Below are positions 1 through 5,700 of a stretch of DNA of 5,859 nt, piece after piece (position 1 is the first letter of the stretch; every line of letters starts with the position of its first letter). The stretch spans positions 1 through 5,859 of the forward strand of contig JBICIE010000327.1 in assembly GCA_043101635.1 (NCBI GenBank). The letters run 5' to 3'. A model generated the notes under the pieces. The model was not told the DNA's origin. It saw only the letters and a list, made by a program, of their open reading frames with translations, and did no database searches. The position numbers were made by a program, and so were the translations under genes. The DNA is from CAYMJK01 sp043101635 (GTDB taxonomy: Bacteria > Planctomycetota > Phycisphaerae > Phycisphaerales > UBA1924).

Positions 1-587
1 CCGTCGTAGTACAGATCCCACAGGTCGGCGTCCAGGTCGATCTCGGCCCGCAGCTCGACCCAGCGGTCGTAGATCATGGGCGTGAAGAAGCTGCGGAACT
101 GCGACTCCAGTTCGCCCAGGAACGAGTCGAACTTCACCTGCATCGACCACAGCGTGCCGGGTGTGGCGCCGCTGCCGTCCCAGGAGTTCAGCGCGATGAC
201 GTACGCCTGCACGTCAGTTGCGCTGCTCTCCATGTAGGTCATGCAACTGAAGATCAGTTGCCCTTCGGTGTACTCGAACTGATGCACGATGTCGGCGCCG
301 GTCTGCGCCAGGTGCATGCTGTTGGCCCCGCTGGCGGCGTAGGTCGTGACCACCGGCGCCGAAACCGTCCCGCCCGGCCAGAACTCCCAGCCCGGCTGCG
401 CCGTGATCAGCGCGCCGGGGGCGTAGCAGTCGAAGTCCTCCAGCATCTCATTGTCGACCGCGTTGGTCCCCGGCCCGGGCGCCGGCTGACGCTGGACCTG
501 CGTCGCCGTCCCCGCCGGGCCGATCGGGCCCGCGCTGGCCGCCGCGCCGACTGCCGCGCACAGAGCGATTGCGAGTGTCTTCTCCAT
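1..587 (-). CDS. Secreted protein, paralogue of the downstream-encoded dockerin protein (N-terminal part, runs off left edge)
   Basis: The ATG at 587-585 opens a frame with no stop down to base 1, giving 195 complete codons. A GGGAG Shine-Dalgarno (596-600) lies 8 nt upstream. Residues 1-19 (MEKTLAIALCAAVGAAASA) form a signal peptide with an AxA cleavage site, so the protein is probably exported. The mature part has a Pro/Gly/Ala-rich linker (about 20-45), then a domain that aligns with the protein encoded at 806-1693. From W147 to D195 the two match without gaps at 40 of 49 positions, and the first 19 residues differ at one position. The pattern of aromatic and acidic strands, ending in DLDADLWDLYYD, suggests a beta-sandwich of the LamG/concanavalin-like kind. 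That fold is inference; no catalytic residues are evident. By analogy with its neighbour the missing C-terminus may carry dockerin repeats, but this cannot be seen. The exact role is unknown. Confidence 0.85.
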   Translation of the reverse strand, partial: MEKTLAIALCAAVGAAASAGPIGPAGTATQVQRQPAPGPGTNAVDNEMLEDFDCYAPGALITAQPGWEFWPGGTVSAPVVTTYAASGANSMHLAQTGADIVHQFEYTEGQLIFSCMTYMESSATDVQAYVIALNSWDGSGATPGTLWSMQVKFDSFLGELESQFRSFFTPMIYDRWVELRAEIDLDADLWDLYYD

Positions 588-625
588 CGAGGTATCTCCC
601 TTGGGACATTGTGGACAAAGCCCGC

Positions 626-640
626 CGCCGACCGTCGGCG
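626..640 (-). repeat. Perfect inverted repeat in the leader of the first paralogue
   Basis: The sequence CGCCGAC-C-GTCGGCG is a perfect 7-bp inverted repeat. As RNA it would form a 6-bp G+C-rich stem with a 3-nt loop. It lies 38 nt upstream of the ATG at 587, so it falls in the 5' leader if transcription starts upstream. There is no T tract, so it does not look like a terminator. A regulatory role is only a possibility. Confidence 0.4.
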
Positions 641-700
641 ACGTGAACGGGTCACAATGCGCCCTCAGGGGGACTCGCTCCTCGCTGGGGCGTGGTTCGA

Positions 701-718
701 CGCCGGCTTTCGCCGGCG
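701..718 (-). repeat. 7-bp hairpin with GAAA tetraloop between the two paralogues
   Basis: On the minus strand this reads CGCCGGC-GAAA-GCCGGCG: a perfect 7-bp G+C stem closed by a GNRA-type GAAA loop. It lies just beyond the terminator of the gene at 806-1693. It could be a second termination or stability element, or a copy of a short dispersed repeat; one window cannot decide. Between it and the gene starting at 587 I found no convincing promoter. Confidence 0.45.
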
Positions 719-720
719 AG

Positions 721-760
721 AAGACAGAAACAGCCCCGACGGCGGTAACCGCCGGGGCTG
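721..760 (-). terminator. Rho-independent terminator of the dockerin protein gene
   Basis: On the minus strand bases 760-731 fold into a 12-bp stem (CAGCCC/GGGCTG plus CGGCGG/CCGCCG) with a 3-nt bulge and a 3-nt loop. The stem is followed directly by the T-rich run TTTCTGTCTT (730-721). It lies 45 nt after the stop codon of the gene at 806-1693. This separates that gene from the paralogue starting at 587, which therefore probably needs its own promoter or read-through. Confidence 0.75.
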
Positions 761-761
761 T

Positions 762-778
762 GGTTCAGGGAATGAACC
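762..778 (-). repeat. Small hairpin abutting the terminator
   Basis: GGTTCA-TTCCC-TGAACC on the minus strand is a perfect 6-bp stem with a 5-nt loop. It sits 27 nt after the stop codon at 806 and is separated by one base from the terminator hairpin at 731-760. The two form a back-to-back pair, as is also seen after infA. It may protect the 3' end of the mRNA or assist termination. Confidence 0.45.
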
Positions 779-805
779 GCTTCAAGGAGGGCTCATCAGA
801 TCGCA

Positions 806-1693
806 TCAGGGGCAACCCAGCGCGAACTCGTTCTGGAAGCACAGGAAGTCAAAGAAGTCCAGCGTGCCGGTGCCGTCGCAGTCGGCGTACGGGTCGCCGG
901 TCGCAAAGGCGTTCTGGAAGCACAGGAAGTCGAAGAAATCGAGGGTTCCTGAGCCGTCGCAGTCGGCGTAGCAGCCGCCGCCCGCAGACTCGATGACCAC
1001 GTCGTCCAGCCAGAAGCCGGCCGACCCGGCAGCGTCGGTGTAAAGGTCGATCGCGGCGAACTGCAGGAGGCCGCCACCAGAGACCGCTTCGGTCCAGACC
1101 AGATCCTCGGCCCAGAGCACGCCATCGTAATACAGATCGTAGAGGTCGGCGTCCAAGTCGATCTCGGCCCGGAACTCGACCCACTGGTCAAAGATAATGG
1201 AAGTGAAGTCGCCACGGAACTGGGCTTCCAGTTCGCCGAGGAACGAATCGAACTTCACCTGCATCGACCAGTTCGTGGCGGCGCCGCCGCCGTCGTACTG
1301 GTTCAGGGCGATCATGTAGTAGACGATGTCGACCGCAGCGCTGTCCATGTAGGTCATGGCGCTGAAGGTCAACTGGCCGCTGCTCAGACCGCTGAACTGG
1401 TGCACCACGTCGATGAATGGGACGGCCCAGTCACCGCTCTGGGTGCCGCTGGCCGCCTGCGCGTCGGTCACGAGCGCGTCACCGCCGCCCGGCCACAGTT
1501 CCCAGCCGCCCATCGTCGAGACGCCTGCGCCGAGGGGATACCCCTCGAAGTCCTCACTGAGTTCCGGCGCGCTGTCCACGCCCGTAATCGGGCCCGGCGT
1601 CGCCTTCGGGGCCGGCCACTTGTCACCAAAGGGGTGAGCGCTGGCCGCTGCGCCAACCGCGGCGCACAGAGCAAATGCGAGAGTCTTCTCCAT
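806..1693 (-). CDS. Secreted protein with two C-terminal GC-type dockerin repeats
   Basis: This is a 295-aa protein starting at ATG 1693-1691, with a strong GGAGG Shine-Dalgarno 8 nt upstream. Residues 1-19 are a signal peptide with an ASA cleavage site. Residues 20-45 are a Pro-rich linker. Residues about 46-236 form a single domain of alternating aromatic and acidic strands that ends in FWLDDVVIES, typical of beta-sandwich carbohydrate-binding or LamG-like folds; this fold is inferred, and no catalytic residues are evident. Residues 241-295 are two 27-residue repeats. Each has a 12-residue calcium-loop pattern: D244, D246, S248, T250 and D255, then D271, D273, T275, T277 and D282. Each loop leads into a FDFLCFQN helix, and the protein ends in GCP. 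Dockerins attach proteins to cohesins in cellulosomes, but the partner of the planctomycete GC type is not evident from this window. An intrinsic terminator follows. The substrate or ligand is unknown. Confidence 0.9.
   Translation of the reverse strand: MEKTLAFALCAAVGAAASAHPFGDKWPAPKATPGPITGVDSAPELSEDFEGYPLGAGVSTMGGWELWPGGGDALVTDAQAASGTQSGDWAVPFIDVVHQFSGLSSGQLTFSAMTYMDSAAVDIVYYMIALNQYDGGGAATNWSMQVKFDSFLGELEAQFRGDFTSIIFDQWVEFRAEIDLDADLYDLYYDGVLWAEDLVWTEAVSGGGLLQFAAIDLYTDAAGSAGFWLDDVVIESAGGGCYADCDGSGTLDFFDFLCFQNAFATGDPYADCDGTGTLDFFDFLCFQNEFALGCP
830..970 (-). repeat. Two tandem DNA repeats encoding the dockerin units
   Basis: Bases 830-889 and 911-970 are direct repeats with a period of 81 bp (27 codons). 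They match at 53 of 60 positions, and the first 21 bases (plus-strand order) are identical. Some differences are silent and others give conservative changes. The high nucleotide identity suggests recent duplication or ongoing conversion between the two dockerin units. Confidence 0.85.
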
Positions 1694-1696
1694 CGT

Positions 1697-1715
1697 GTTT
1701 TCCTCCCCAGGAAAC
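1697..1715 (-). promoter_or_regulatory. Shine-Dalgarno of the dockerin gene, within a small hairpin
   Basis: GGAGG (1702-1706) is spaced 8 nt from the ATG at 1693, which supports that start. The surrounding bases can pair: 1699-1703 with 1710-1714 (TTTCC/GGAAA), plus one more pair across a single-base bulge, with a 6-nt loop. Two of the five Shine-Dalgarno bases would then be in the stem and three in the loop. The stem is weak, so it may have little effect. Confidence 0.55.
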
Positions 1716-1888
1716 GGAAACGAAAAACGTACTCAGGCGCCGACCATCGACGCCCCTCCTGCTTCGCCCGGCTCTCGGAGGAACGCTCGCGCGCGGCGCC
1801 CGCCGACAGTCCGGGAACTTCTGAGCCGCGGCGATTGGCTCGAGACGACAAATCACGTCGCCGCAAACTCAAGCAGACGCGCTGGCGC

Positions 1889-2047
1889 TTAGCCGGCGCC
1901 GCCTGTGACCGGGAGCTTCATCCACACGCGCTCCCCACGATCCTCCATGGACCACCGACGCCTCACGACGCCGGTGGTCGAACGCCCGGCGAACCACGCG
2001 AATACCGGGCAAACCAGCGCCAGGCCGTCTGTGGCCGGACGCTCCAA
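1889..2047 (-). CDS. Candidate small ORF of unknown function
   Basis: An open frame runs from a TGA just upstream to the TAA at 1891-1889. Starting at TTG 2047 it would encode 52 residues. An inner ATG at 1948 would leave only 19. About 83% of its third codon positions are G or C (43 of 52 by my count), as expected for a real gene here. The predicted peptide has a hydrophobic middle (LALVCPVFAWFAG) and a tail of mixed charge (SMEDRGERVWMKLPVTG) that looks protein-like. It lies about 60 nt downstream of the candidate promoter's start region. Against it: no Shine-Dalgarno, no family I recognise, and an internal inverted repeat. It could instead be a decayed gene end or a dispersed repeat. Confidence 0.25.
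   Translation of the reverse strand: MERPATDGLALVCPVFAWFAGRSTTGVVRRRWSMEDRGERVWMKLPVTGGAG
1950..1979. repeat. 8-bp inverted repeat with 14-nt spacer
   Basis: GACCACCG (1950-1957) and CGGTGGTC (1972-1979) are perfectly complementary across a 14-nt spacer. Neither side is followed by a T tract, so a terminator is unlikely. It could be a leader structure or a protein-binding site, or it may be chance in G+C-rich DNA. Confidence 0.35.
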
Positions 2048-2114
2048 GGTTGTCGCTGGGCCTGACGCGCTGGCCTCCCCAGGCCGACTGCCGCAGTCAC
2101 GTCCAGTTCAACCC

Positions 2115-2143
2115 AGTATGACGCCGCGCCGCCCGTGCGTCAA
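2115..2143 (-). promoter_or_regulatory. Candidate sigma70-like promoter
   Basis: On the minus strand TTGACG (2143-2138, five of six consensus bases) and CATACT (2120-2115, four of six) are separated by exactly 17 nt. Initiation would be expected near 2108. This lies beyond the hairpins that end the infA transcript and points toward the dockerin gene, giving it a leader of about 415 nt, or toward the small ORF at 1889-2047. The -10 element is only moderate, so this is a candidate. Confidence 0.4.
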
Positions 2144-2195
2144 CACCAAACCACGCTCGGATCCGATATGAGCCGTTATTCAGCATGGCCACACG

Positions 2196-2238
2196 AAAGC
2201 TCCGACGAATTGTCGGAGCCTCCTACGAGTTGTAAGAA
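2196..2238 (-). terminator. Back-to-back hairpins ending the infA transcript
   Basis: Two stem-loops sit side by side with no base between them. On the minus strand the first (2238-2220) is TTCTTAC-AACTC-GTAGGAG: 7 pairs, two of them G-U. The second (2219-2199) is GCTCCGAC-AATTC-GTCGGAGC: 8 perfect pairs followed by TTTCG. Both have 5-nt loops of similar sequence. The 19-nt units match at 14 positions, and one pair differs in both partners (G-C against T-A), which supports selection on the structure. They begin 16 nt after the infA stop. The short T run makes it a modest intrinsic terminator; mRNA 3'-end protection is another option. Confidence 0.65.
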
Positions 2239-2254
2239 CAAGCCGAAAGCCCCG

Positions 2255-2485
2255 TCAGCCGCGCCCGCGGAAGGTGATCCGCGCCCGTGTCAGGTCATAC
2301 GGGCTCATCTCCACCGTCACCGTGTCGCCCGGCAGGATCCGGATGTAGTGCTTGCGCATCTTCCCCGACACGTACGCCAGCACCTCCGTCTGCTGCTCGT
2401 TGGGCAGGCGCACCTTGAACATCGCGTTCGGCAGCGCTTCGACAACGACTGCCTCCATGGTGAACTTGTCATCCTGCTTCGGCAT
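2255..2485 (-). CDS. infA: Translation initiation factor IF-1
   Basis: This 76-aa protein is a single S1-type OB fold, close to the usual 70-75 residues of bacterial IF-1. IF-1 binds the 30S A site and works with IF-2 and IF-3 to fix the start of translation. Family marks are clear: LPNAMFKVRL (18-27), SGKMRKHYIRI (40-50), LPGDTVTVEMSPYDL (51-65) and a C-terminal FRGRG. The frame is open to a GTG at 2512, but the ATG at 2485 fits the family N-terminus; the nine extra codons are Pro/Arg-rich. A GGAG lies 12 nt upstream, somewhat far, in the bulge of a hairpin (2493-2519). It lies 93 bp after glnN with no clear terminator between, so co-transcription is possible. Paired hairpins follow the gene. 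Confidence 0.95.
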   Translation of the reverse strand: MPKQDDKFTMEAVVVEALPNAMFKVRLPNEQQTEVLAYVSGKMRKHYIRILPGDTVTVEMSPYDLTRARITFRGRG

Positions 2486-2492
2486 TGTGCGG

Positions 2493-2519
2493 CGGGGCTC
2501 CGGTGGGTCCACCGCCCCG
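2493..2519 (-). promoter_or_regulatory. Hairpin over the infA ribosome binding site
   Basis: As minus-strand RNA this forms CGGGG-CGGUG-GACC-CACCG-GAG-CCCCG: ten G+C-rich pairs, a 4-nt loop and a 3-nt bulge. The bulged GAG plus the paired G before it are the only Shine-Dalgarno-like bases upstream of the ATG at 2485. The stem ends 7 nt before that ATG and also covers the unlikely GTG start at 2512. It could limit or control infA translation. There is no T tract, so it is not a terminator. Confidence 0.5.
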
Positions 2520-2578
2520 GCAGGCGGCCGGCGACGGGGAGGGGATCGTAGGCGAGGCGCCCGCGCAGGCCCGGGCTG

Positions 2579-4735
2579 TCAACTGATGTGCAGCAGATCC
2601 ACATACGTCGGCATCGGCCAGTAGTCCGCCGGAACCCGGGCCTCCAGCGCGTCGGCCGCCTCCCGCAGACGCTCCATCGCCGGCCGGACCGCGTCCCGGA
2701 TGTGCACCGCGTGCTTGAACTCGGAGGCCGGCTCCTTGTTCAGCCCATCGGCCAGATCGCTGATCGCCCGGCGCAGGGCCCCGACCAGCCCCCCGATCGC
2801 CTCCAGCTCCTCGCGAAGGTCGCTGGCGTCCACATCCGCCGACTCGGTCGCCACCACCGCCCCGGCCAGTTCCGTCTGGGCCCGCACCGCGGCCGGCAGG
2901 ATCATCGTCCGGGCCATCGACACCATCGTCTCCGCCTCGATCCGAACCTGCTTGATGTACTTGTCCAGATAGATCGCGGCCCGGCTCTCGACCTCCGCCT
3001 TGCTCAGCACCTTGTGCCGCTTGAACACCGCAAGGGCGTCCTTCGACTCGAACTGCGGGATCGCGTCCACCGAGTTCTGCAGGTTCGGCAGCCCGCGCTC
3101 CGCCGCCTCCTCGTGCCAGGCGCTCGAGTAGTTGTCCCCGTGGAAGACCACCCGCTTGTGCTCCTTGATGATCCGGCGCAGCACGCCCGCCGTCACTTCC
3201 TGCCGCCGCTCCGGCGAGGCCGATTTCGGCGTCGCCTGCTCCAGTTCGTCGGCCAGGTCCGCCAGCGAGTCGGCCACGATCGTGTTCAGCGTCATCGCCG
3301 GCAGCGCGATCGACGCCGTCGAGCCCACCGCCCGGAACTCGAACTTGTTGCCCGTGAATGCGAACGGGCTGGTCCGGTTGCGGTCGCCCGCGTGGCGGGG
3401 GATCTGCGGCAGCGTCCGGGCCCCCATGTCCAGCACCGCCGACCGCTTCGTGCTCTTCGGCGCCCCGTTCTCGAGCTGCTCAATCACATCCATGAGCATG
3501 TCGCCCAGGAAGATGCTCAGGATCGCCGGCGGCGCCTCGTTGGCGCCCAGCCGGTGGTCGTTGCCCGCAGACGCGATCGACGACCGCAGCAGCGCCGCGT
3601 GCTTGTCCACCGCCCGGATCACCGCGCACAGGAACGTCAGGAACACCGTGTTGGTGTGGGCTTCCTCCTGCGGATCCAGCAGGTTCACGCCCGTGTCCGT
3701 CGCCAGCGACCAGTTCAGGTGCTTGCCCGAGCCGTTGATCCCGGCGTACGGCTTCTCGTGCAGGATGCACGCCAGCCCGTGCCGATACGCCACCCGCTGC
3801 AGCGTCTCCATCACCAGCATCTGGTGGTCGCTGGCGACGTTGGCCGTCTCGAAGTGCGCCGCGATCTCGTACTGCGCCGGCGCCACCTCGTTGTGGCGCG
3901 TCTTGATCGGCACCCCCATCCGGGCCAGCTCGCGCTCCGTCTCGTTCATGTAAGCCAGCACCCGCGACGGGATCGACCCGAAGTAGTGATCCTCGAGCTG
4001 CTGGTCCTTCGGCGGCCGGGCCCCGAACAGCGTCCGCCGGCACGTCAGCAGGTCCGGCCGCTGGCGCAGCAGCTCCCGGTCGACCAGGAAGTACTCCTGC
4101 TCGGCGCCCAGCGTCGCCACCACCCGCTTGACCCCGTCGGCGGCGCCGAGAGCCTTGAGCACCCGCATCGCCTGCTCGCTGACCGCCTCCATCGAACGCA
4201 GCAGCGGCGTCTTCTTGTCCAGCGCCTCCCCGGTCCAACTCACGAACGCCGTCGGGATGCACAGCGTCACCGTGTCCCCGTCCCGGGCCAGGAACACCGG
4301 GCTCGTCGCGTCCCACGCCGTGTACCCGCGCGCCTCGAAGGTCGCCCGCAGCCCGCCCGAAGGGAAGCTCGAGGCGTCCGGCTCCCCCTGCACCAGGGCG
4401 TCGCCGGTGAACTCGCTCAGCGCCCCGCCCCGGCCGTCCGGCATCAGGAACGTGTCGTGCTTCTCCGCCGTCAGCCCCGTCAGCGGCATGAACCAGTGCG
4501 TGTAATGCGTCGCGCCCGCTTCGACAGCCCAGTCCTTCATCGCCACCGCCACCGCGTCGGCGATCTCCGGGTCCAGCGGCTCGCCATCCTCGATGGTCCG
4601 CAGCAGCTTGCGGTACACCATCTTCGGCAGCCGTCGCTGCATCTGGCGGGCTGTGAAGACGTCCTGGGCGAAGATCGACTCGACGGGGCGAGGCTCGGGC
4701 GCTTCAACAGCGACAGAGGCTCGGGGAGTGGTCAT
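2579..4735 (-). CDS. glnN: Glutamine synthetase type III
   Basis: This 718-aa cytoplasmic enzyme makes glutamine from glutamate, ammonia and ATP. Its length is typical of type III, about 250 residues longer than type I. In order it shows the GSIII N-terminal region with FAQDVF and RRLPK (22-37), then the catalytic barrel. The metal-binding glutamates are in GAEQEYFLVD (E212, E214) and HNEVAPAQYE (E283, E290). NGSGKH (334-339) follows, then NDHRLGANEAPPA (392-404) and TGNKFEFR (461-468, an E-x-R pair). The remainder is a long, largely helical C-terminal region special to type III. I see no type I adenylylation motif. The frame is open to a TTG at 4804, but ATG 4735 has a GAGGAG Shine-Dalgarno 8 nt upstream, so that start is chosen. 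It follows trpA by 111 bp, in which I see no clear terminator or promoter. Confidence 0.97.
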   Translation of the reverse strand: MTTPRASVAVEAPEPRPVESIFAQDVFTARQMQRRLPKMVYRKLLRTIEDGEPLDPEIADAVAVAMKDWAVEAGATHYTHWFMPLTGLTAEKHDTFLMPDGRGGALSEFTGDALVQGEPDASSFPSGGLRATFEARGYTAWDATSPVFLARDGDTVTLCIPTAFVSWTGEALDKKTPLLRSMEAVSEQAMRVLKALGAADGVKRVVATLGAEQEYFLVDRELLRQRPDLLTCRRTLFGARPPKDQQLEDHYFGSIPSRVLAYMNETERELARMGVPIKTRHNEVAPAQYEIAAHFETANVASDHQMLVMETLQRVAYRHGLACILHEKPYAGINGSGKHLNWSLATDTGVNLLDPQEEAHTNTVFLTFLCAVIRAVDKHAALLRSSIASAGNDHRLGANEAPPAILSIFLGDMLMDVIEQLENGAPKSTKRSAVLDMGARTLPQIPRHAGDRNRTSPFAFTGNKFEFRAVGSTASIALPAMTLNTIVADSLADLADELEQATPKSASPERRQEVTAGVLRRIIKEHKRVVFHGDNYSSAWHEEAAERGLPNLQNSVDAIPQFESKDALAVFKRHKVLSKAEVESRAAIYLDKYIKQVRIEAETMVSMARTMILPAAVRAQTELAGAVVATESADVDASDLREELEAIGGLVGALRRAISDLADGLNKEPASEFKHAVHIRDAVRPAMERLREAADALEARVPADYWPMPTYVDLLHIS

Positions 4736-4743
4736 CCGTGCGG

Positions 4744-4749
4744 CTCCTC
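4744..4749 (-). promoter_or_regulatory. Shine-Dalgarno deciding the glnN start
   Basis: GAGGAG on the minus strand lies 8 nt before the ATG at 4735. The longer frame that begins at TTG 4804 has no comparable site, so the 23 extra residues are probably not made. Confidence 0.75.
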
Positions 4750-4846
4750 GAATGGGCGGGCGGTGCGATATGTCACGGGATTCTGCCGGCGCGTACGGGC
4801 GCAAACGTAGCGCGATACGCCCCCGAAAGCGACCCCGCCGCCGCGC

Positions 4847-5647
4847 TCAGACCGCAAGCCCTGTCGCTAATTCACGCACCAGAGCGCCCGCGCCGGCAAT
4901 GGCGTCCGAACCGGAGCCGGCCGCCTCCTCCATGCGCCGGGCCAGCGCGCTGCCGACGATCGCCGCGTCCGCGTGCCGCACCACTTCCCGCACATGCTCC
5001 GCCGTCGTGATCCCGAAGCCGCACGCAATCGGCAGGTCCGTCACCTGCCGCAGCCGCCGGACGGCTCCGGCCACCTGCGGCGCCTCCGCCCGCTCCCCGG
5101 TCACCCCGGCCCGGGCCAGCAGGTAGACGAACCCAGAGCACGCCGCGCAGATCAGCCCCACCCGCTCCTCCGGCGTCGTGGGCGACACCAGCAGGCTGAA
5201 CGTCAGACCGGCCTCCCGGGCCGCGGCGCCCAGGGCCTCGGCCTCCTCCAGCGGGGCGTCGGGCACGATCAGCCCGTCCAGCCCGGCCCCCGCCGCCGAC
5301 CGGCAGAACCCGCCCGGGCCCCCCAGCCGCTGCACGATCGAAACGCTCAGCATCCCCACCAGCCCGCACCGCACCCGCCCGCGCGCCGCCTCGATCTCCC
5401 GCAGCGTCCCCGTCGGTGTCGTTCCCGCCTCCAGCGCCTTGTGCATCGCCGCGGCGATCACCGGCCCGTCCGCGATCGGGTCGCTGAACGCAAACCCGAT
5501 CTCCACGATCGACGCGCCGCTCCGTTCCAGTTCCTCCAGCAGTTCAGCCAGGCGCCCCGGCGCCGGCCGCCCGGCGCACACGAACGGCATCAGGGCGCGC
5601 CGCCCCTGCGCGCGCAGTTCCGAAAATATGGCGTCGATCCGGTTCAC
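4847..5647 (-). CDS. trpA: Tryptophan synthase alpha chain
   Basis: This 266-aa TIM-barrel protein cleaves indole-3-glycerol phosphate to indole and glyceraldehyde-3-phosphate. The indole passes to TrpB, which is not in this window. Both catalytic acids sit at the positions known from E. coli: E49 (in SIVEIGF) and D60 (in FSDPIADGP). Loop 6 ARAGVTGE keeps T183, Y175 is present, and the phosphate-site motifs GFGI (210-213) and VGSALA (231-236) are there. The GTG at 5647 gives the family start NRIDAIF. The frame is open to a TTG at 5698, two bases after the previous stop, but the 17 extra residues do not fit the family and no Shine-Dalgarno supports either start. Unusual are CAGRP instead of TAGDP (24-28) and SVSIV (101-105) where E. 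coli has Y102 and N104. Confidence 0.95.
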   Translation of the reverse strand: MNRIDAIFSELRAQGRRALMPFVCAGRPAPGRLAELLEELERSGASIVEIGFAFSDPIADGPVIAAAMHKALEAGTTPTGTLREIEAARGRVRCGLVGMLSVSIVQRLGGPGGFCRSAAGAGLDGLIVPDAPLEEAEALGAAAREAGLTFSLLVSPTTPEERVGLICAACSGFVYLLARAGVTGERAEAPQVAGAVRRLRQVTDLPIACGFGITTAEHVREVVRHADAAIVGSALARRMEEAAGSGSDAIAGAGALVRELATGLAV

Positions 5648-5700
5648 CGGAGCCGAGTGTAGGTTCTCCCGGCGCCCGCCCGGGTCCGGTGCGGCCAACC

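Larger units (their letters stand above)
1694..2254. other. Gene-poor stretch between infA and the dockerin protein gene
   Basis: No convincing gene fills these 561 bp. Read on the minus strand it holds, in order, the paired hairpins ending the infA transcript (2238-2199), a possible promoter (2143-2115), a candidate small ORF (2047-1889) that contains an inverted repeat, a plain stretch with nothing I recognise (about 1888-1740), and a pyrimidine-rich run leading to the Shine-Dalgarno of the gene starting at 1693. Plus-strand open frames here are rich in Pro, Arg and Ser and lack start signals, so I do not call them. Confidence 0.6.

Noticed and set aside
830..970. Tandem repeats considered as a CRISPR or mobile-element array
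   Set aside because: There are only two 60-bp units with a 21-bp gap. They are in frame and encode dockerin repeats, so a protein-domain duplication explains them fully.
258..971. 237-aa plus-strand open frame across the left part
   Set aside because: It overlaps both secreted-protein genes and the terminator on the opposite strand. Its repeats (FWKHRKSKKS) are simply the dockerin DNA repeats read backwards.
1905..2171. 88-aa plus-strand open frame in the gene-poor stretch
   Set aside because: It is Pro/Arg/Ser-rich with no recognisable motif or Shine-Dalgarno, and it runs opposite the candidate promoter and small ORF. G+C-rich DNA gives such frames by chance.
2486..2512. GTG start at 2512 that would extend IF-1 by nine residues
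   Set aside because: No Shine-Dalgarno precedes it, it lies inside a stable hairpin, and the nine residues are absent from the IF-1 family as I know it.
2588..4810. 740-aa plus-strand open frame opposite glnN
   Set aside because: It is the antisense shadow of glnN. The translation is dominated by Arg, Pro, Leu and His with no domain, while the minus strand carries clear glutamine synthetase motifs over the same span.
4736..4846. Search for a terminator or promoter between trpA and glnN
   Set aside because: The G+C-rich complementary stretches after trpA lack a clean stem and a T tract. No -35/-10 pair with acceptable spacing was seen.
5648..5698. TTG start at 5698 that would extend TrpA by 17 residues
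   Set aside because: The added residues do not match the family N-terminus. The GTG at 5647 gives the expected NRIDAIF start and keeps catalytic residues at 49 and 60.
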